Assembly (NCBI RefSeq): GCF_964355755.1
Contig: NC_092670.1
Span: 9,735,201-9,799,200 of the forward strand
Reading direction: 5' to 3'
Length of the DNA: 64,000 bases
Source: Antedon mediterranea
Taxonomy: Eukaryota > Echinodermata > Crinoidea > Comatulida > Antedonidae
Of the stretch, positions 23,891-34,931 are shown piece after piece. The position numbers were made by a program, and so were the translations under genes. Under the pieces are notes generated by a model. It was given only the letters and a program-made list of their open reading frames with translations, was not told where the DNA came from and made no database searches. Within the stretch, counting starts at the first letter, position 1; every line of letters begins with the position of its first letter.

Positions 23891-24438
23891 AAGATATATT
23901 GTCCCTTTGAGTAATTCCAAACAAATTTTTTTGTTAATATTTCGAAAAAAGGTGGGTCATTTTGAAGTATCATGATAGTTATTAAATTTTCACCAAAAAT
24001 TAGTTGAAAAACAAATAATTTAACCGAAATACGGACGTTGTTTTGTTCAAAAAATAACTTTGACTTCCAGTCAAAGTTTTCAATCAAAACATATTCATAA
24101 TGCAACGCGCTTGTTTGGCTACTCTGTACATAATCATAAAACTTCCTCGCGATCTGTGTGAAAACACCTTCTCAACCGCGACGAGTTGTAAACAATCCTA
24201 ATTAGCATCATGCATAATGCATACTTGTGGTTTGAAATCTTTGTTTACTTTCGCTCGTGACGGTTTTCCAGACGAAATCTAATCAAATTAATTTACCTGT
24301 TAATTACGTAAACTTGTTGTTTTTGCCTCGAATTTTCGACTTAAAGTCAATAACTTTCTTTTTACTTTGATATGGCCAATTTAAATTTAGAATATTTTTT
24401 TTTTCATTTTTTGTGTTTCAAGGACAATACACCTTTAA
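23888..24438. mobile_element. MITE family B copy, diverged
   Basis: Ends TTAAAGATATATTGTCCC and GGACAATACACCTTTAA; 551 bases. The ends match the 21527 copy but the interior differs, so it is probably a sub-family. Confidence 0.65.
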
Positions 24439-24460
24439 CTGAACACAATGTTGCTTAACA

Positions 24461-24800
24461 AGAACCCGAATCAATATTTCAAACTATGAATAGAAATTAA
24501 CATTTCTGAATTTCCAACAATGCCAATTTCAATGCACGTACGGTATGTCTAGTGACAATAAACAGCATGCAGTATGACGTTCTTCCCTCACAGTCTAGGT
24601 TATCGACTGCGTTTCGGCTTAATATAACAAAATAAATATTTTGGCACATATGGCGTTTCGTACGTATTATCATTTTGTACAACCTTCGTGAAAAGGGGAT
24701 TAAATTCGGGTGTTACTCCGATGAAATGAAATAATTGAGATGTAAATTAGTAGTAGTTCGACTAATCTTTAATCTTCGACTGGAATACAACACATAAAAC
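24461..24800. repeat. Dispersed 340-base repeat, copy 2
   Basis: Matches 20480-20818 apart from small changes (for example GCACGTACGGTATGTC for GCACGCTTTGTC). The two copies lie about 4 kb apart in the same orientation and bracket MITE family B copies. Confidence 0.8.
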
Positions 24801-25723
24801 GGATATTGGAGTAATATTTATAAATATAATAGTAAAATATGATAAAAAGATTTATTTTCTCCCAAAAACATGAACAATGAAGATTATTATAATAAGTTTT
24901 CGAAAAGGCCATTTTTTAATTTTAATAAAGTTAATCACTCCATAGAAGAAAACAATGTTTCCACCTATAAAATGACAAAATAAAGGGTAAATTCAACCAA
25001 CCATTGACTGGCAGCCAATTTAACTTTTTGGCTTTAAATACATTTTTTCAGTTAAATAATTCGTTATCCATCTAATTTGGTCAAATTGAATAACTATTAA
25101 AATAGCATATTTATATATAAACAAGAAATATTTCTTACAAAAAACGCTGCTCGACATTTTAAAATTAATCATTGTTCTTTCTTCAGATATATTTATGATT
25201 AATTATTAAAAAGATGTCATTTAATCGCAAAATACATACAAATCAAATATATGAATCACATGCCCATTTAATAATGGTCAATTTTGAACTTTAATGTGCT
25301 CTGTGTGTGTGTGACCTCAGCCTGTAGGCATGCAACTGAATACCCTCTAGAGACAACGTGACTTCACGGCGGTACAAGTAAGAAAAGTCTTCCCAGTCTG
25401 TTGATTCGCGCCAGCCAATCAAAGGGCGAGAATCCAAAATCGTTCAACAGTGAGGCCTCATAGACTTTCTTTTCCCAGACGTTTTTTATGTCCAACAGCT
25501 GGGATCTATAAATTATAGTCGAATTTACAAAGTCGCAAAACTGTCGGCCTTAGATACTATAACTGCTGCTTGCTTTAGCTTCTGAATGAGTAGTCCTCAT
25601 CGAATATAGCGGGCTACAGCAACAGCGTGAAAAAAATGTTTTGAAAGAAATTCATTTGAAATAATGATATTTGATATGGTTAAATTATTTTTCCGAATAT
25701 GAAGTGACATGATTTTATGAAAA
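24801..25723. other. 3' flank of the membrane-GTPase gene
   Basis: No gene seen. Includes a degenerate MITE B piece (24845-25110, CTCCCAAAAACATGAACAAT, ATTGACTGGCAGCCAATTT) and a dispersed repeat at 25455-25560. A - strand AATAAA lies near 24855-24850. Confidence 0.45.
25455..25560. repeat. Dispersed repeat related to 63845-63945
   Basis: Shared order of words: TCTTTTCCCAGA/TCTCTTCCCAGA, GGGATCTATAAATT/GGACCTATAAATT, GAATTTACAAA/GAGTTTACAAA and GTCGGCCTTAGATA/GTCAGCCGTAGATA. About 100 bases at roughly 75-80% identity by eye. Function unknown. Confidence 0.5.
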
Positions 25724-27340
25724 TCATTTTACCTCTTTCAGAATCTTTCTTTTCAACAGTTCTAAACCTTGATTGTTTTTATCTTCATTTTCAACGTAAA
25801 ATACAGGTAATCCATCTTTATTTTTGATAACCATATTATTAAATCTAAGATCAAGGGAAACAGCTACAGATATTGCAAACTTCTCTAAGTCTCTTTTGAA
25901 GAACGACCCACTGTTAGTACCAATGCAAAATACGGGAATGTTTCTCCTTCGGGATTTCAGTAAGATTTTGTTTAACCAGTTATTGATACTTTCTAATTGA
26001 CTTGCTTGGTCTTGTATGGCATCGGCAGTATTGAAACACAGCAAACACACGGCATTGTTGGGCAATGCAACAACTGGAAAACCTTTATCAAATTCCCATA
26101 AGCCGAATTTACATCCAAGAAACTCAGCAGCACACATAGTAGGGTAATTGAATCTTGCGTATATTCTAGCTTCGTCTTTAGTATAGTATAATACGTGGAT
26201 AATAAAAAGAACACCCACAGAACAGTAAAGCAATAGATGCCTGACTTCCAACAGAATGTCAACCTTGCTGGCAAATATGAAAACATATCCATAATATATG
26301 TAGAATATAGAAATGATTGTCAAATTTGGAGTTTTACGTTTTGTGTGTCCATCAACCATTTGATCTACGAAACTGAATTTGACACCATAAGCATACGATA
26401 TTGTTGATACTAGATTGGTGATTGAAATGACCGTGATTGAGAATGCCATTGCGGTAGCACTAAACGTTGTATTTGAAAGACATAAAAGAAGTACCAGCAG
26501 CACTGTAACCGATATTGCTTTTACTTGACTTAACTTCGACAACATCCCTCTTTTCGTAAATTCTTCAAAAAGTGCAAATAAAATACAAAGCAATGTATAT
26601 ATACATTTTGTATCTTCGTATTCATGAGAGGGAATAAGTGGAAAAACTATCACGCAAAGTCCAATTGTGTATCCACAAGAACCTCCATACCGACGTTCTA
26701 TTCCTAGAAAGAACAACAATAATGCAACTATAAGTATAAAACAAAGTAAAAAGCAAATAGAGTCTAATAACGGTTGTTGAGTATTCAAACACCTGAAAGT
26801 ATGTAGACTTAACACACATCCGATTGGGTTCACAGTATCAATCAGATATCGGTTACGATATTGCTCGTACAAGACAGTCAGTAACACCAACGTTGACAAT
26901 ACTTCCAATTTTGACTGTAATCCTACGGTTAAGATGATTAAAGGTAGGTAAAAATACTCTCTTATGCTTCGGATATATCGCCGATTATCATCATCTGTAG
27001 GCCTGCTTAGTATCGGAGAACTAGTTTTCTGTTTGACACGAATATTTAAGATGTTATAATTTTCATCGTATTGTACTATCCGACAGACAGGAATATATTC
27101 CCCAGATGTATCAACATTCGTACTGAGGATGGTTACATCTTCATCAGAATCGGGATCTGTTAATTCTGAAAGTGTTTTCAGCGTTTCATATTTGCCAGAT
27201 CTACTGTCTCCAAATAGTAGCAGCTTCTGCCTTTTAGTTATGTTGTTTTCAGAAAGAACTTCATCACAAGTTTCTAACAAATTACCATCTTGTTCGGTAG
27301 TTTTAATTATGAAACGTTGAGCTGCTGTATTTGATGACAT
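25724..27340 (-). CDS. Multi-pass membrane protein with a Ras/Roc-like GTPase fold split around the membrane module
   Basis: A single open frame of 538 residues with its ATG at 27340; an in-frame TAA lies about 80 bases upstream. Residues 39-51 (QKLLLFGDSRSGK then Y) match beta-1 and a P-loop (GxxxxGK), but Tyr replaces the usual Ser/Thr. Residues 84-103 look like a beta hairpin. About eight or nine hydrophobic segments follow, near 130-158, 193-213, 223-237, 245-258, 274-291, 294-316, 339-357 and 368-386. The soluble fold then resumes: LWEFDKG (414-420) resembles the Roc G3 motif WDFGG, AVCLLCFN (430-437) beta-4, NNWLNKIL (453-460) alpha-3, PVFCIGTNSG (469-478) beta-5/G4, and LPVFYVEN (511-518) beta-6/G5. 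A C-terminal amphipathic helix ends the protein. I do not recognise the family. Nucleotide binding is inferred, and the missing Thr and altered G4 could mean a pseudo-GTPase. Upstream exons cannot be excluded. Confidence 0.8.
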   Translation of the reverse strand: MSSNTAAQRFIIKTTEQDGNLLETCDEVLSENNITKRQKLLLFGDSRSGKYETLKTLSELTDPDSDEDVTILSTNVDTSGEYIPVCRIVQYDENYNILNIRVKQKTSSPILSRPTDDDNRRYIRSIREYFYLPLIILTVGLQSKLEVLSTLVLLTVLYEQYRNRYLIDTVNPIGCVLSLHTFRCLNTQQPLLDSICFLLCFILIVALLLFFLGIERRYGGSCGYTIGLCVIVFPLIPSHEYEDTKCIYTLLCILFALFEEFTKRGMLSKLSQVKAISVTVLLVLLLCLSNTTFSATAMAFSITVISITNLVSTISYAYGVKFSFVDQMVDGHTKRKTPNLTIISIFYIYYGYVFIFASKVDILLEVRHLLLYCSVGVLFIIHVLYYTKDEARIYARFNYPTMCAAEFLGCKFGLWEFDKGFPVVALPNNAVCLLCFNTADAIQDQASQLESINNWLNKILLKSRRRNIPVFCIGTNSGSFFKRDLEKFAISVAVSLDLRFNNMVIKNKDGLPVFYVENEDKNNQGLELLKRKILKEVK

Positions 27341-29870
27341 ATCAATTATTTGTTGAACAGGTCGGCTATCAATGATATAAGAACTGGTGTTTGTGCATTT
27401 TTAAACGTCGAGGTAATGCATCACTAAACATATTGTTCACATAGCGCCAATTCAGTTTCAGCATAGAGAGTATAGATTTGTCTCTATGGTTTCAGTTTGA
27501 GTTTTATTTCACACAACAACATAATATTACACTATGATTGATTGAAAGAAGTAAAACACAATACAATAAATGCACTTTAACTAAGTTCTTGTAAGTGCAC
27601 AAAACTAAAACCGAAGGCTATCAAACAAGTAGTAGTTGTGATATAAACAACAGACGAACACTGGTAAACCATGCTTGCGAACACTTGGCACCAGAAAGGG
27701 ACTTAGGTGGTAAAAAATCAGCTACGACAAATTAGAAACTTTCGACAAATGTTCTGTCTCTAGTTTGTGATAACCATAGTCTTCTTTAAATTCAAATTAT
27801 GGGGTCAATCGGGTGTGTTTTTCTTTCTATATTACTTAAAAGTTATTGCCCGATTTTCACACGATTTCGAAGGATGTTTCAAAGCTGTATGGGATCGGAA
27901 CATGTGATTCAATGTTCATATTCCCAGGTCAAATATCAAGCTGACCACATCAACAGGCAGTTCACCATAGAGATTTTTATTGTATAGCTATACTTGTACC
28001 AGGATGTAACTAACCAGTAATATGAAAAAAAACAAGGCCATATACATAGCTGCAGTCGCGTGCTCAAGTTAGTGTTTACCGACCAACCGACCGACCGACC
28101 TACCGACCGACATAGTGAGCTGTAGAGTCGCGTTGCACGTGACTAAAAATTATACCCAACTTTATGTTTATAATAAAGAAAGAATTGAAAGATGGACAGA
28201 CCGACAGCCGAACAAAGTCAAGTGGAAAAAATATTTTCTTATTAGGAACATATGAACTGGACCAAACTGGACCTTTTACACAAAAAAAAACATGAAATAA
28301 TAATATACAAATATTAAAACTACATTAAAAATTAATCCCGGATTTTTTACTTTTTAAACATCAGTACGATAACTGAGTAATCGAAACTCTTTATATTAAT
28401 TATAGGCCTAATGCTAAATAACAAAGTTAATCAAAATGAGCCAAATATGGAAATCAACACACTATATGAAAGCAACCAAAATTATGCCATTTAAAACAAT
28501 TGTCAGATCATGTTCTTTCATCATAATAATAGATGTGAAACATGGAAGATAATCAACGCCGACGAGCAGAAGGTTTACTCATTACAAAATGCTTTTGGCC
28601 CAACAAAATAAGAAACTCCAGCTACATAAAAAATCATTGCAATGTAAATTAGCTTCTAGGAAATGGCTCGTACATGTGTTAAACAAATCAGCAGACGGCA
28701 CCGAGAAGAGAGACAGACCAAAGGTGTGCAATACGTGCAATTGAACAGGAAAGAAGGGAAACAGGATGGGAGCAGAGAAAGTGGCAAGAGACAGCGAAAT
28801 GGAGACAATATGTTATGTGTATTCATGGTAGGCCTATCTTTATTTCCAATCAATTTTAACACAATGGCAGCCTTACTTTTAACAATTTAACTACTTGAAT
28901 AATAATAATAAAAATATCATTATGACAATTACTAAAAAAAAAATAAAATATTCATGAAACGATTACCGTACATAATAAAGAATTTCAATAATAGCATTAT
29001 TATAATTATAGTATATTATCATATCAATATATAAACACATCAGGCAAAGAACAGTAATTCTAAACCGCCCGATGATATACTGACATTTAATAAATTAATA
29101 TATATATACAATATTTACAATTTAATAGGAATTGAAAAATGGATAACATTATTGTTATTATGATTTGAGCCTCCAGTGTTTATATTCATGATATTCACTT
29201 TGTTTTCTGGATGCTACCGCGCCAGAGGCTCGCTTGAAAAAATTTCAAACATTGTGGTTTTTGTACATTTTAACGAAAACAATCGACTTAACAAAACAAA
29301 TTCCTCTTGAAGTTTGAGTGTGAGGAGAGCATTTAGATAATTACAATAGGCCTATTCATCAAGATAATGTTGCACACGCTCTTATTCTAATCTCAGTATG
29401 TTGTCATATGTTAGAAGACTAGCGTTCCATACAGGACATGAATAAGATATGACTTGTAGGTGGTGGTACTGTAATAACGAATAGGATAGATGGCACATGA
29501 GCAATCCGTTTTTGGAAAGAAAATATGAAAGTGCACCACCAAGCCTATATTATTGTTGTTTGTTTAATATTTACCGTGATTTTAATATTTCCAAGTATTA
29601 ACGACCATTCAATGGTTTATTGTTTAATCTCCAAGGAAAGTTACTCAAGTCAGTTGATGACATTCGACATAACTTCAACCGCAATAGTTATTTTTCGAAT
29701 AACTTGTCAACTTTGATCATTATGAGTTAAATACTGGTTCACATTGGAGTATGTTGTAAGCCACAATTCCGTACACATTGTCTCGCACCACTATTCACAT
29801 TTTCTCTTGTGGGGTAAATAACAATTGTAATTAACTTCTAATAACTTAAGGGCTGTAATACGATTATATA
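27341..29870. other. Gene-free stretch upstream of the membrane-GTPase gene
   Basis: No credible coding sequence; small frames here lack motifs and splice context. It should contain the promoter of the - strand gene starting at 27340, but I see no distinct element. A MITE family B interior fragment lies at 28030-28110. Confidence 0.45.
28030..28110. mobile_element. MITE family B interior fragment
   Basis: ACAAGGCCATATACATAGCT, GCAGTCGCGTGCTCA and GACCGACCGACC match 21630-21700 inside the full copy. Terminal repeats are absent. Confidence 0.5.
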
Positions 29871-30133
29871 AACATTAACAAGTATCTGGCATTTAAAGAC
29901 CATTCTACAGGGTACCGTAACAGGAGGGAGAAGGAGAGGCAGACCGAGAAATAGGTAGGAAGACAACATACATAAAAGAATGGACAGGTTTGACCTTTGG
30001 TGACTCACAACGAGCTTCAGAGAACAGAGACCAGTGGATGAGGATTGTCCAAAAGTCAGCAGTGGTATCTTAACAACCCTATCAGGGGTTAACAGACTAA
30101 ACTGAACTGAAACATTAACAAGTATCTGGCATT
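29871..30133 (+). mobile_element. 5'-truncated LINE insertion with 23-base target duplication
   Basis: A 217-base insert (29894-30110) is flanked by identical 23-base copies (AACATTAACAAGTATCTGGC then ATT) at 29871-29893 and 30111-30133. In one + frame the insert encodes GGRRRGRPRNR, a stop, then KEWTGLTFGDSQRASENRDQ and WMRIVQKSAVVS. This pattern (RRRGRPRKRW...EWTGL...A.DR..W) is typical of the C-terminal tail of non-LTR retrotransposon reverse transcriptases. The tail ends CTAAACTGAACTGA. Dead by truncation and an internal stop. Confidence 0.8.
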
Positions 30134-33100
30134 GAAACATCCAGACATTTTATTCCTTACCTAAACTTATTTTCACTTGGTGATATTTTTGTAAATTATA
30201 ACTCTTAAGGTCTTCTATCAACTTATTTAGAAAGCATTTAATGTATGATATGTAAAATGAGCGAGGTGCCGTTATATTTACGTATTAAAAGGAATAAAGA
30301 AAATAATCGATATAGCCTATATATAAATATATATATAATATTTGTTCAAATAACAAGATGAAAGAAAGTAATCATATACCATTTCATTATAAAATGCTTT
30401 CAAATACTCGCTTACATTTTAGCCCCTTTAATTTAATGAGAAAATTAGCTAAACCATGGTAACAAGATATTAAAACAGCGACTAAGAGTAGTTTAAATCA
30501 TTTCTTTAATGATATTGTGTTTCAGGGATGAAACTAAATAAAAAACAATATATTGATGAAAACAACAATAGTGTTTCAAAACCATTAAATATTGTAAAGC
30601 CTCGAAAAGAATCCATCTCGAAAAGAATCTATCTCGAAAAGAATCCATCTCGAAAAGAATCCATCTCGAAAAGAATCCATCTCGAAAAGAATCCATCTCG
30701 AAAAGAATTCACCCTCTTTAGTTTGCAAAGGTAAATCTCGATAAGAAGTTCATCCAATAGGTGAGTACTCCAAGAGTAAGTATGGGTTATTAAATTACCA
30801 ATTATACCAATCTAGAACATGTAGGCCTATTAATCTTTTGGAAAAGAAGGAATCATACATTTTTTGGTAAAATTAATTAATAATGTGATTGAATCTCTTG
30901 AAAGTGAAAAATTGAAAATGCATACACCGACAATTTCGAAAACTGAATATATAATAATAAAGTTTTAGTCTCTGTTTTTCGAGATTTCTCGAAAACAGAT
31001 AGGCCTACCCCCCGGGTCTCGAGGTTTCTGTTTTCGTAACACGCATGGAATGAGGTCAATGCATGTTCATGCTCCAATCATGGACTAAATAATTATAGCC
31101 TAGTCCATGCTTCAATTCAAACATGATGTGGAAGATTGAGTATGAACACGGTATGTGCACATTATGACTACATTTCACAATGTTCTCGTATGTTACTACA
31201 GAATACATATGACTCTGGAATGATGTTAATTCATGTCATAAACGCGTGTATCTTATCTCAATTAAAAATGCATGACGTCAGACAACAACAATACTCATCT
31301 AGGCCATTAATGTTTCTTCAATAGAGGGCGCACCACCTAAACAAATCAAAACTTCTAAACATGTATTAATATTCAAATTATAGTATTAGTCCTGTAAAAG
31401 TATTGTCACTTTATTTAAAAACAGGTTCGTAATTATCAATGGTAATTTTGCCAAAGCCACTGTGCATGTAACGATTTCTGCCTTAACGCGTTAGGAAAAA
31501 AAAATGCGTGACTGTCCAATAAGCTACCAGAAAAATATAAGGTTCACACAGAATTTGCGTTGTATAATTTAATGACTCTAAGTGTTGGTCACCTCTCACT
31601 TATTTTATTTATTTTTGAACAATTGATTTTGTTTGGCACTTTACTCTCTAAACTTAACCTTTCAACCATTTTTATAATTCAAGAAGACGTTTTTGTTAAT
31701 AAGTTGAACAAGTTCGTCACCTAGACTATACATCAAGCTTGCTTTTGTTTAACACACAGCGGAAATAAAGAATGAGAAAAACAAGAATTTTTTTTAACAT
31801 CTTGCATTTTTATTTGCATTTGATATCATCATAAACAATATTTCATTTTACAATTTACACTAGTAGGCTATGATAATGCACCGCTGACGGACGGTGCTTG
31901 TAAAATTGTGTTTTTTTAAATGTATATATTGTTTAGCTATCTATGCCGATTTTCAGTAACTATTTCAAAATATGGCATATTTAATGTCCAGTTATCATAA
32001 GCAAATTCCGTAATACAGTGTCACATGTATCACATGTGATGCCAGTATATTGATACAGGCATCATTATTATGTGCTATTTATGTTCGGTGTACTACAGAA
32101 TTTTCCTATAATACTGGACAGATTATAACATTATAGGCATACGTACTATACTAGTATCTCAATTTTCCGGGCGTGGTAAACTAAAAATAGGCCATATTTT
32201 TTAGTAACCGGGTAAAAAGTATATTGTGGCTGGACAGCTCTTTCGTGTTCGATCCTTTACATTGACGTTACCAGTTGGATAAATTTACAATGTTTAATTT
32301 TTTTTGCTGATGTACTTTCTTTTCTTTTAGAAATTTAATACGATAGCAATTAAGACATTCCGTAATGCTATCTATGTTGTTCATGTTATTTATGTTTACT
32401 AGATGGAAATAGATATGCTGGCTTACGTATGAGTATTATTCGGATGATAGCTGTACCACCTGGTATTCAATTCAGTTATTTCCAACTCATTAAAATCAAG
32501 TAAAAATCCAATTTACATCAAATTATTGTATTTTACTGTATAATAATTACCTTTTATTATAATTAACAGCTAGGCCTAGATCACAATATTTCTATAATAA
32601 GACACAAATATTTACAGTAAAAATGTAATCAACAATTAAGGAAAATTATTTGATCCAAAGGTTAAAGCTAACGCTAAAATAAATTTTAATCAAATGCTAT
32701 TATAACATTACTTTACATTAAAATGAAAAAAAAAAAAATGATTTTATCCAAATTGTAAATTCCATCTTTCCAATACAACAACAAAATATGGGTGAAAGAC
32801 AATGGCATGGAAACACACGCGTTTCCGGTCACATGCTAAATCGGAATACGCATTTCCGGTTACGCGCGACGTTAGAAATACGCGCGACTTGCATATTACG
32901 CGATACGCGTTCAGATAATACGCGCACAATACTAATATTAACTGTACACATCACACATAATTAATATGTAGTATCCGAGGGTTAAGAATGTTTTGACAAA
33001 CTTTATACTGTTTTCACAGCACGTTTTCATTAGTTACAGCGTGACAGGATGGCCTGGCTTACCTTGCTGTCATATCAGACATTACCCATCAGGTAAATTA

Positions 33101-34061
33101 AATTAATTTCCCGCGTATATCGATAATAATTTGTCACGCAAAAGATTCATCATAATGGTTACGTTAACTTATCTTGTTTTTAGAGTATTATCCCAGCGGT
33201 CATTTATGTACTGTGTCAGATACTTGGATTAAATTCAATTAATACCTTAGATTTCTTGGAAGGTATTATTGGTAATTATCTCGCTAGCCGAGTACTGAAC
33301 CATTAATTCTTATCACTGGGTCCGATGACTTAATGAAATAGTTAATCTAGACATGAAACATATATGGCATTATATCTGATGTGTGGATGAAAGGAAAAAT
33401 CAAGTGAAAACCTAACTTAACGTTCAATATAAATTTTAAAAGCTGATGATAAAAAAAAAAGTAGAAATAAAATACAAAAATATTAATATAGGTCTAATAA
33501 ATAATATAATAATGAATTTTTAATGTAGGCCTATTACAAATATGATACATAATAACATATTTATAACTTGTTTACATCTATTCACACTGACGGATTTTCA
33601 CTTAAAATTACATTTATGCAAGTAATTTTTGGTAAAATTGTGTTGATTAAAATGTGCGTCCTTGGTTACTTCGCAAAATAAATTGACAATTAAAAACAGT
33701 CTCTTTACAAAACGACTGGTTAACCGTTGTAACAAAAATTATTGATCGATGTTCGTCTAGACCATAAATCATAAAGTAAATCAAAATGTGGTTTAGCAAA
33801 GATCATAAATTAACTGCAAGTTTTACCATAAAGTATAATAATATTACTCCATTCTACAGGTGCACAGTTAAAGTCTACGTTCTAGACCGAAATTAGTAAA
33901 AGATAAATATTTTGGCACATATGGCGTTTCATACGTATAATACATGAGCTCGACACAAATAGAAACGCCGACTAGAATGGTGGATCATAAAAAAGACAAC
34001 AAATACATATTTAGGGCAAGTCTAGTGCACAGTTAACCACATAACGAAGAGAGCTTATAAC
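30134..34061. other. Gene-free stretch before the GPCR
   Basis: No credible gene. It holds the 16-base tandem array at 30602-30713, an imperfect CGAGA/TCTCG-rich palindrome near 30970-31040, and a CGCG-rich segment at 32815-32935 (GTTACGCGCGACG, TTACGCGATACGCG) in otherwise AT-rich DNA. Confidence 0.45.
30602..30713. repeat. 16-base tandem repeat, 7 copies
   Basis: Seven copies of TCGAAAAGAATCCATC with one or two substitutions. Because 16 is not a multiple of 3, all three frames stay open and give spurious repetitive peptides on both strands. Confidence 0.95.
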
Positions 34062-34193
34062 TTGACGCAATGCAAAAGGACGTAAAACCGCAACGCAAGC
34101 GAATTGACCAATCACAAGCGATAGTTCGAATAATCCATCTTTCTTGATTGGTCAATTCGCTTGCCAATTGCGCCTATTAGGAACCAAGCTTCA
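34062..34193. mobile_element. MITE family C copy
   Basis: Contains AACGCAAGCGAATTGACCAA, TCACAAGCGAT and the complementary TTGATTGGTCAATTCGCTTG, ending TAGGAACCAAGCTT. The left terminal repeat is degraded. Confidence 0.65.
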
Positions 34194-34298
34194 ATTTCTG
34201 CTCCTGCTGGTAGGCCTATGTGTGTGAACTGAAAGGGTTTCTAATTTTTGGTCACATTTTGTTGTTATGCACACAACACATTTGAAATACAACTATCT

Positions 34299-34482
34299 AA
34301 AGCGTGGTTCCCACTAGCGACGCAACACAAGGACGTAACGCAACGCAAGTGAATTGACCAATCACAAGCGATGGCTTATTCGCTTGTGATTGCTAACTGT
34401 CTATAACTTCGTTTGTCATTGGTTAAAACGCTTGCGTTGCGTTTACGTCCTTGCGTTACGTTCTAGTGGGAACCAAGCTTTA
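34299..34482. mobile_element. MITE family C, full copy
   Basis: Begins AAAGCGTGGTTCCCACTAG and ends CTAGTGGGAACCAAGCTTTA. Almost the same sequence as 16763-16935, including GAATTGACCAATCACAAGCG. Confidence 0.85.
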
Positions 34483-34626
34483 AGCTTGGTTCCCATTAGG
34501 ACGCAACGCTAGAACGTAAACGCAACGCAAGCGCGTTGACCAATGACAAGCGACTGTTATAATAACCCATCGCTTTTGATTGGTCTACTCGCTTACGTTG
34601 CGTCCTCGCGTTGCATAACCAAGCTT
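34483..34626. mobile_element. MITE family C copy, abutting the previous one
   Basis: Begins AGCTTGGTTCCCATTAGGAC directly at the end of the 34299 copy and ends GCATAACCAAGCTTA. Head-to-tail abutment with no spacer suggests insertion into the TA/TTAA at the border of the first copy. Confidence 0.8.
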
Positions 34627-34931
34627 ATTGTGCGATCTTGCGTTTAACTAGGGAATAGTTCAATGACTCGTTTTAAGCGTATTGAGTTCAATGTTCGAAC
34701 TCAAGCATCCAATAAAGCTTTATAATTGCTGCATTATTTATCATACTAAATATCCGGCACCACATAATGTACGACGAAACGTCTTAAACGCATTATTTTG
34801 TTTAATTAATTGATTTCTCGGTTCATTGTGCTCCAGTCCTCTTCCACTTTGCCCAGATAAAGATGGTTAAACTGTTCCTATTCAGACTTGTGTAACATTA
34901 AACGCGTGTATATTCGTAGGTTAAATATTAA

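Noticed and set aside
29838-30140. 100-residue - strand frame
   Set aside because: It is the antisense shadow of the LINE fragment, whose + strand reading has recognisable reverse-transcriptase tail residues.
30493-30734. Open frames rich in KESISKRIHLEKNPS or RDGFFSRWILFE
   Set aside because: Artefacts of the 16-base tandem repeat; frames on both strands are equally open.
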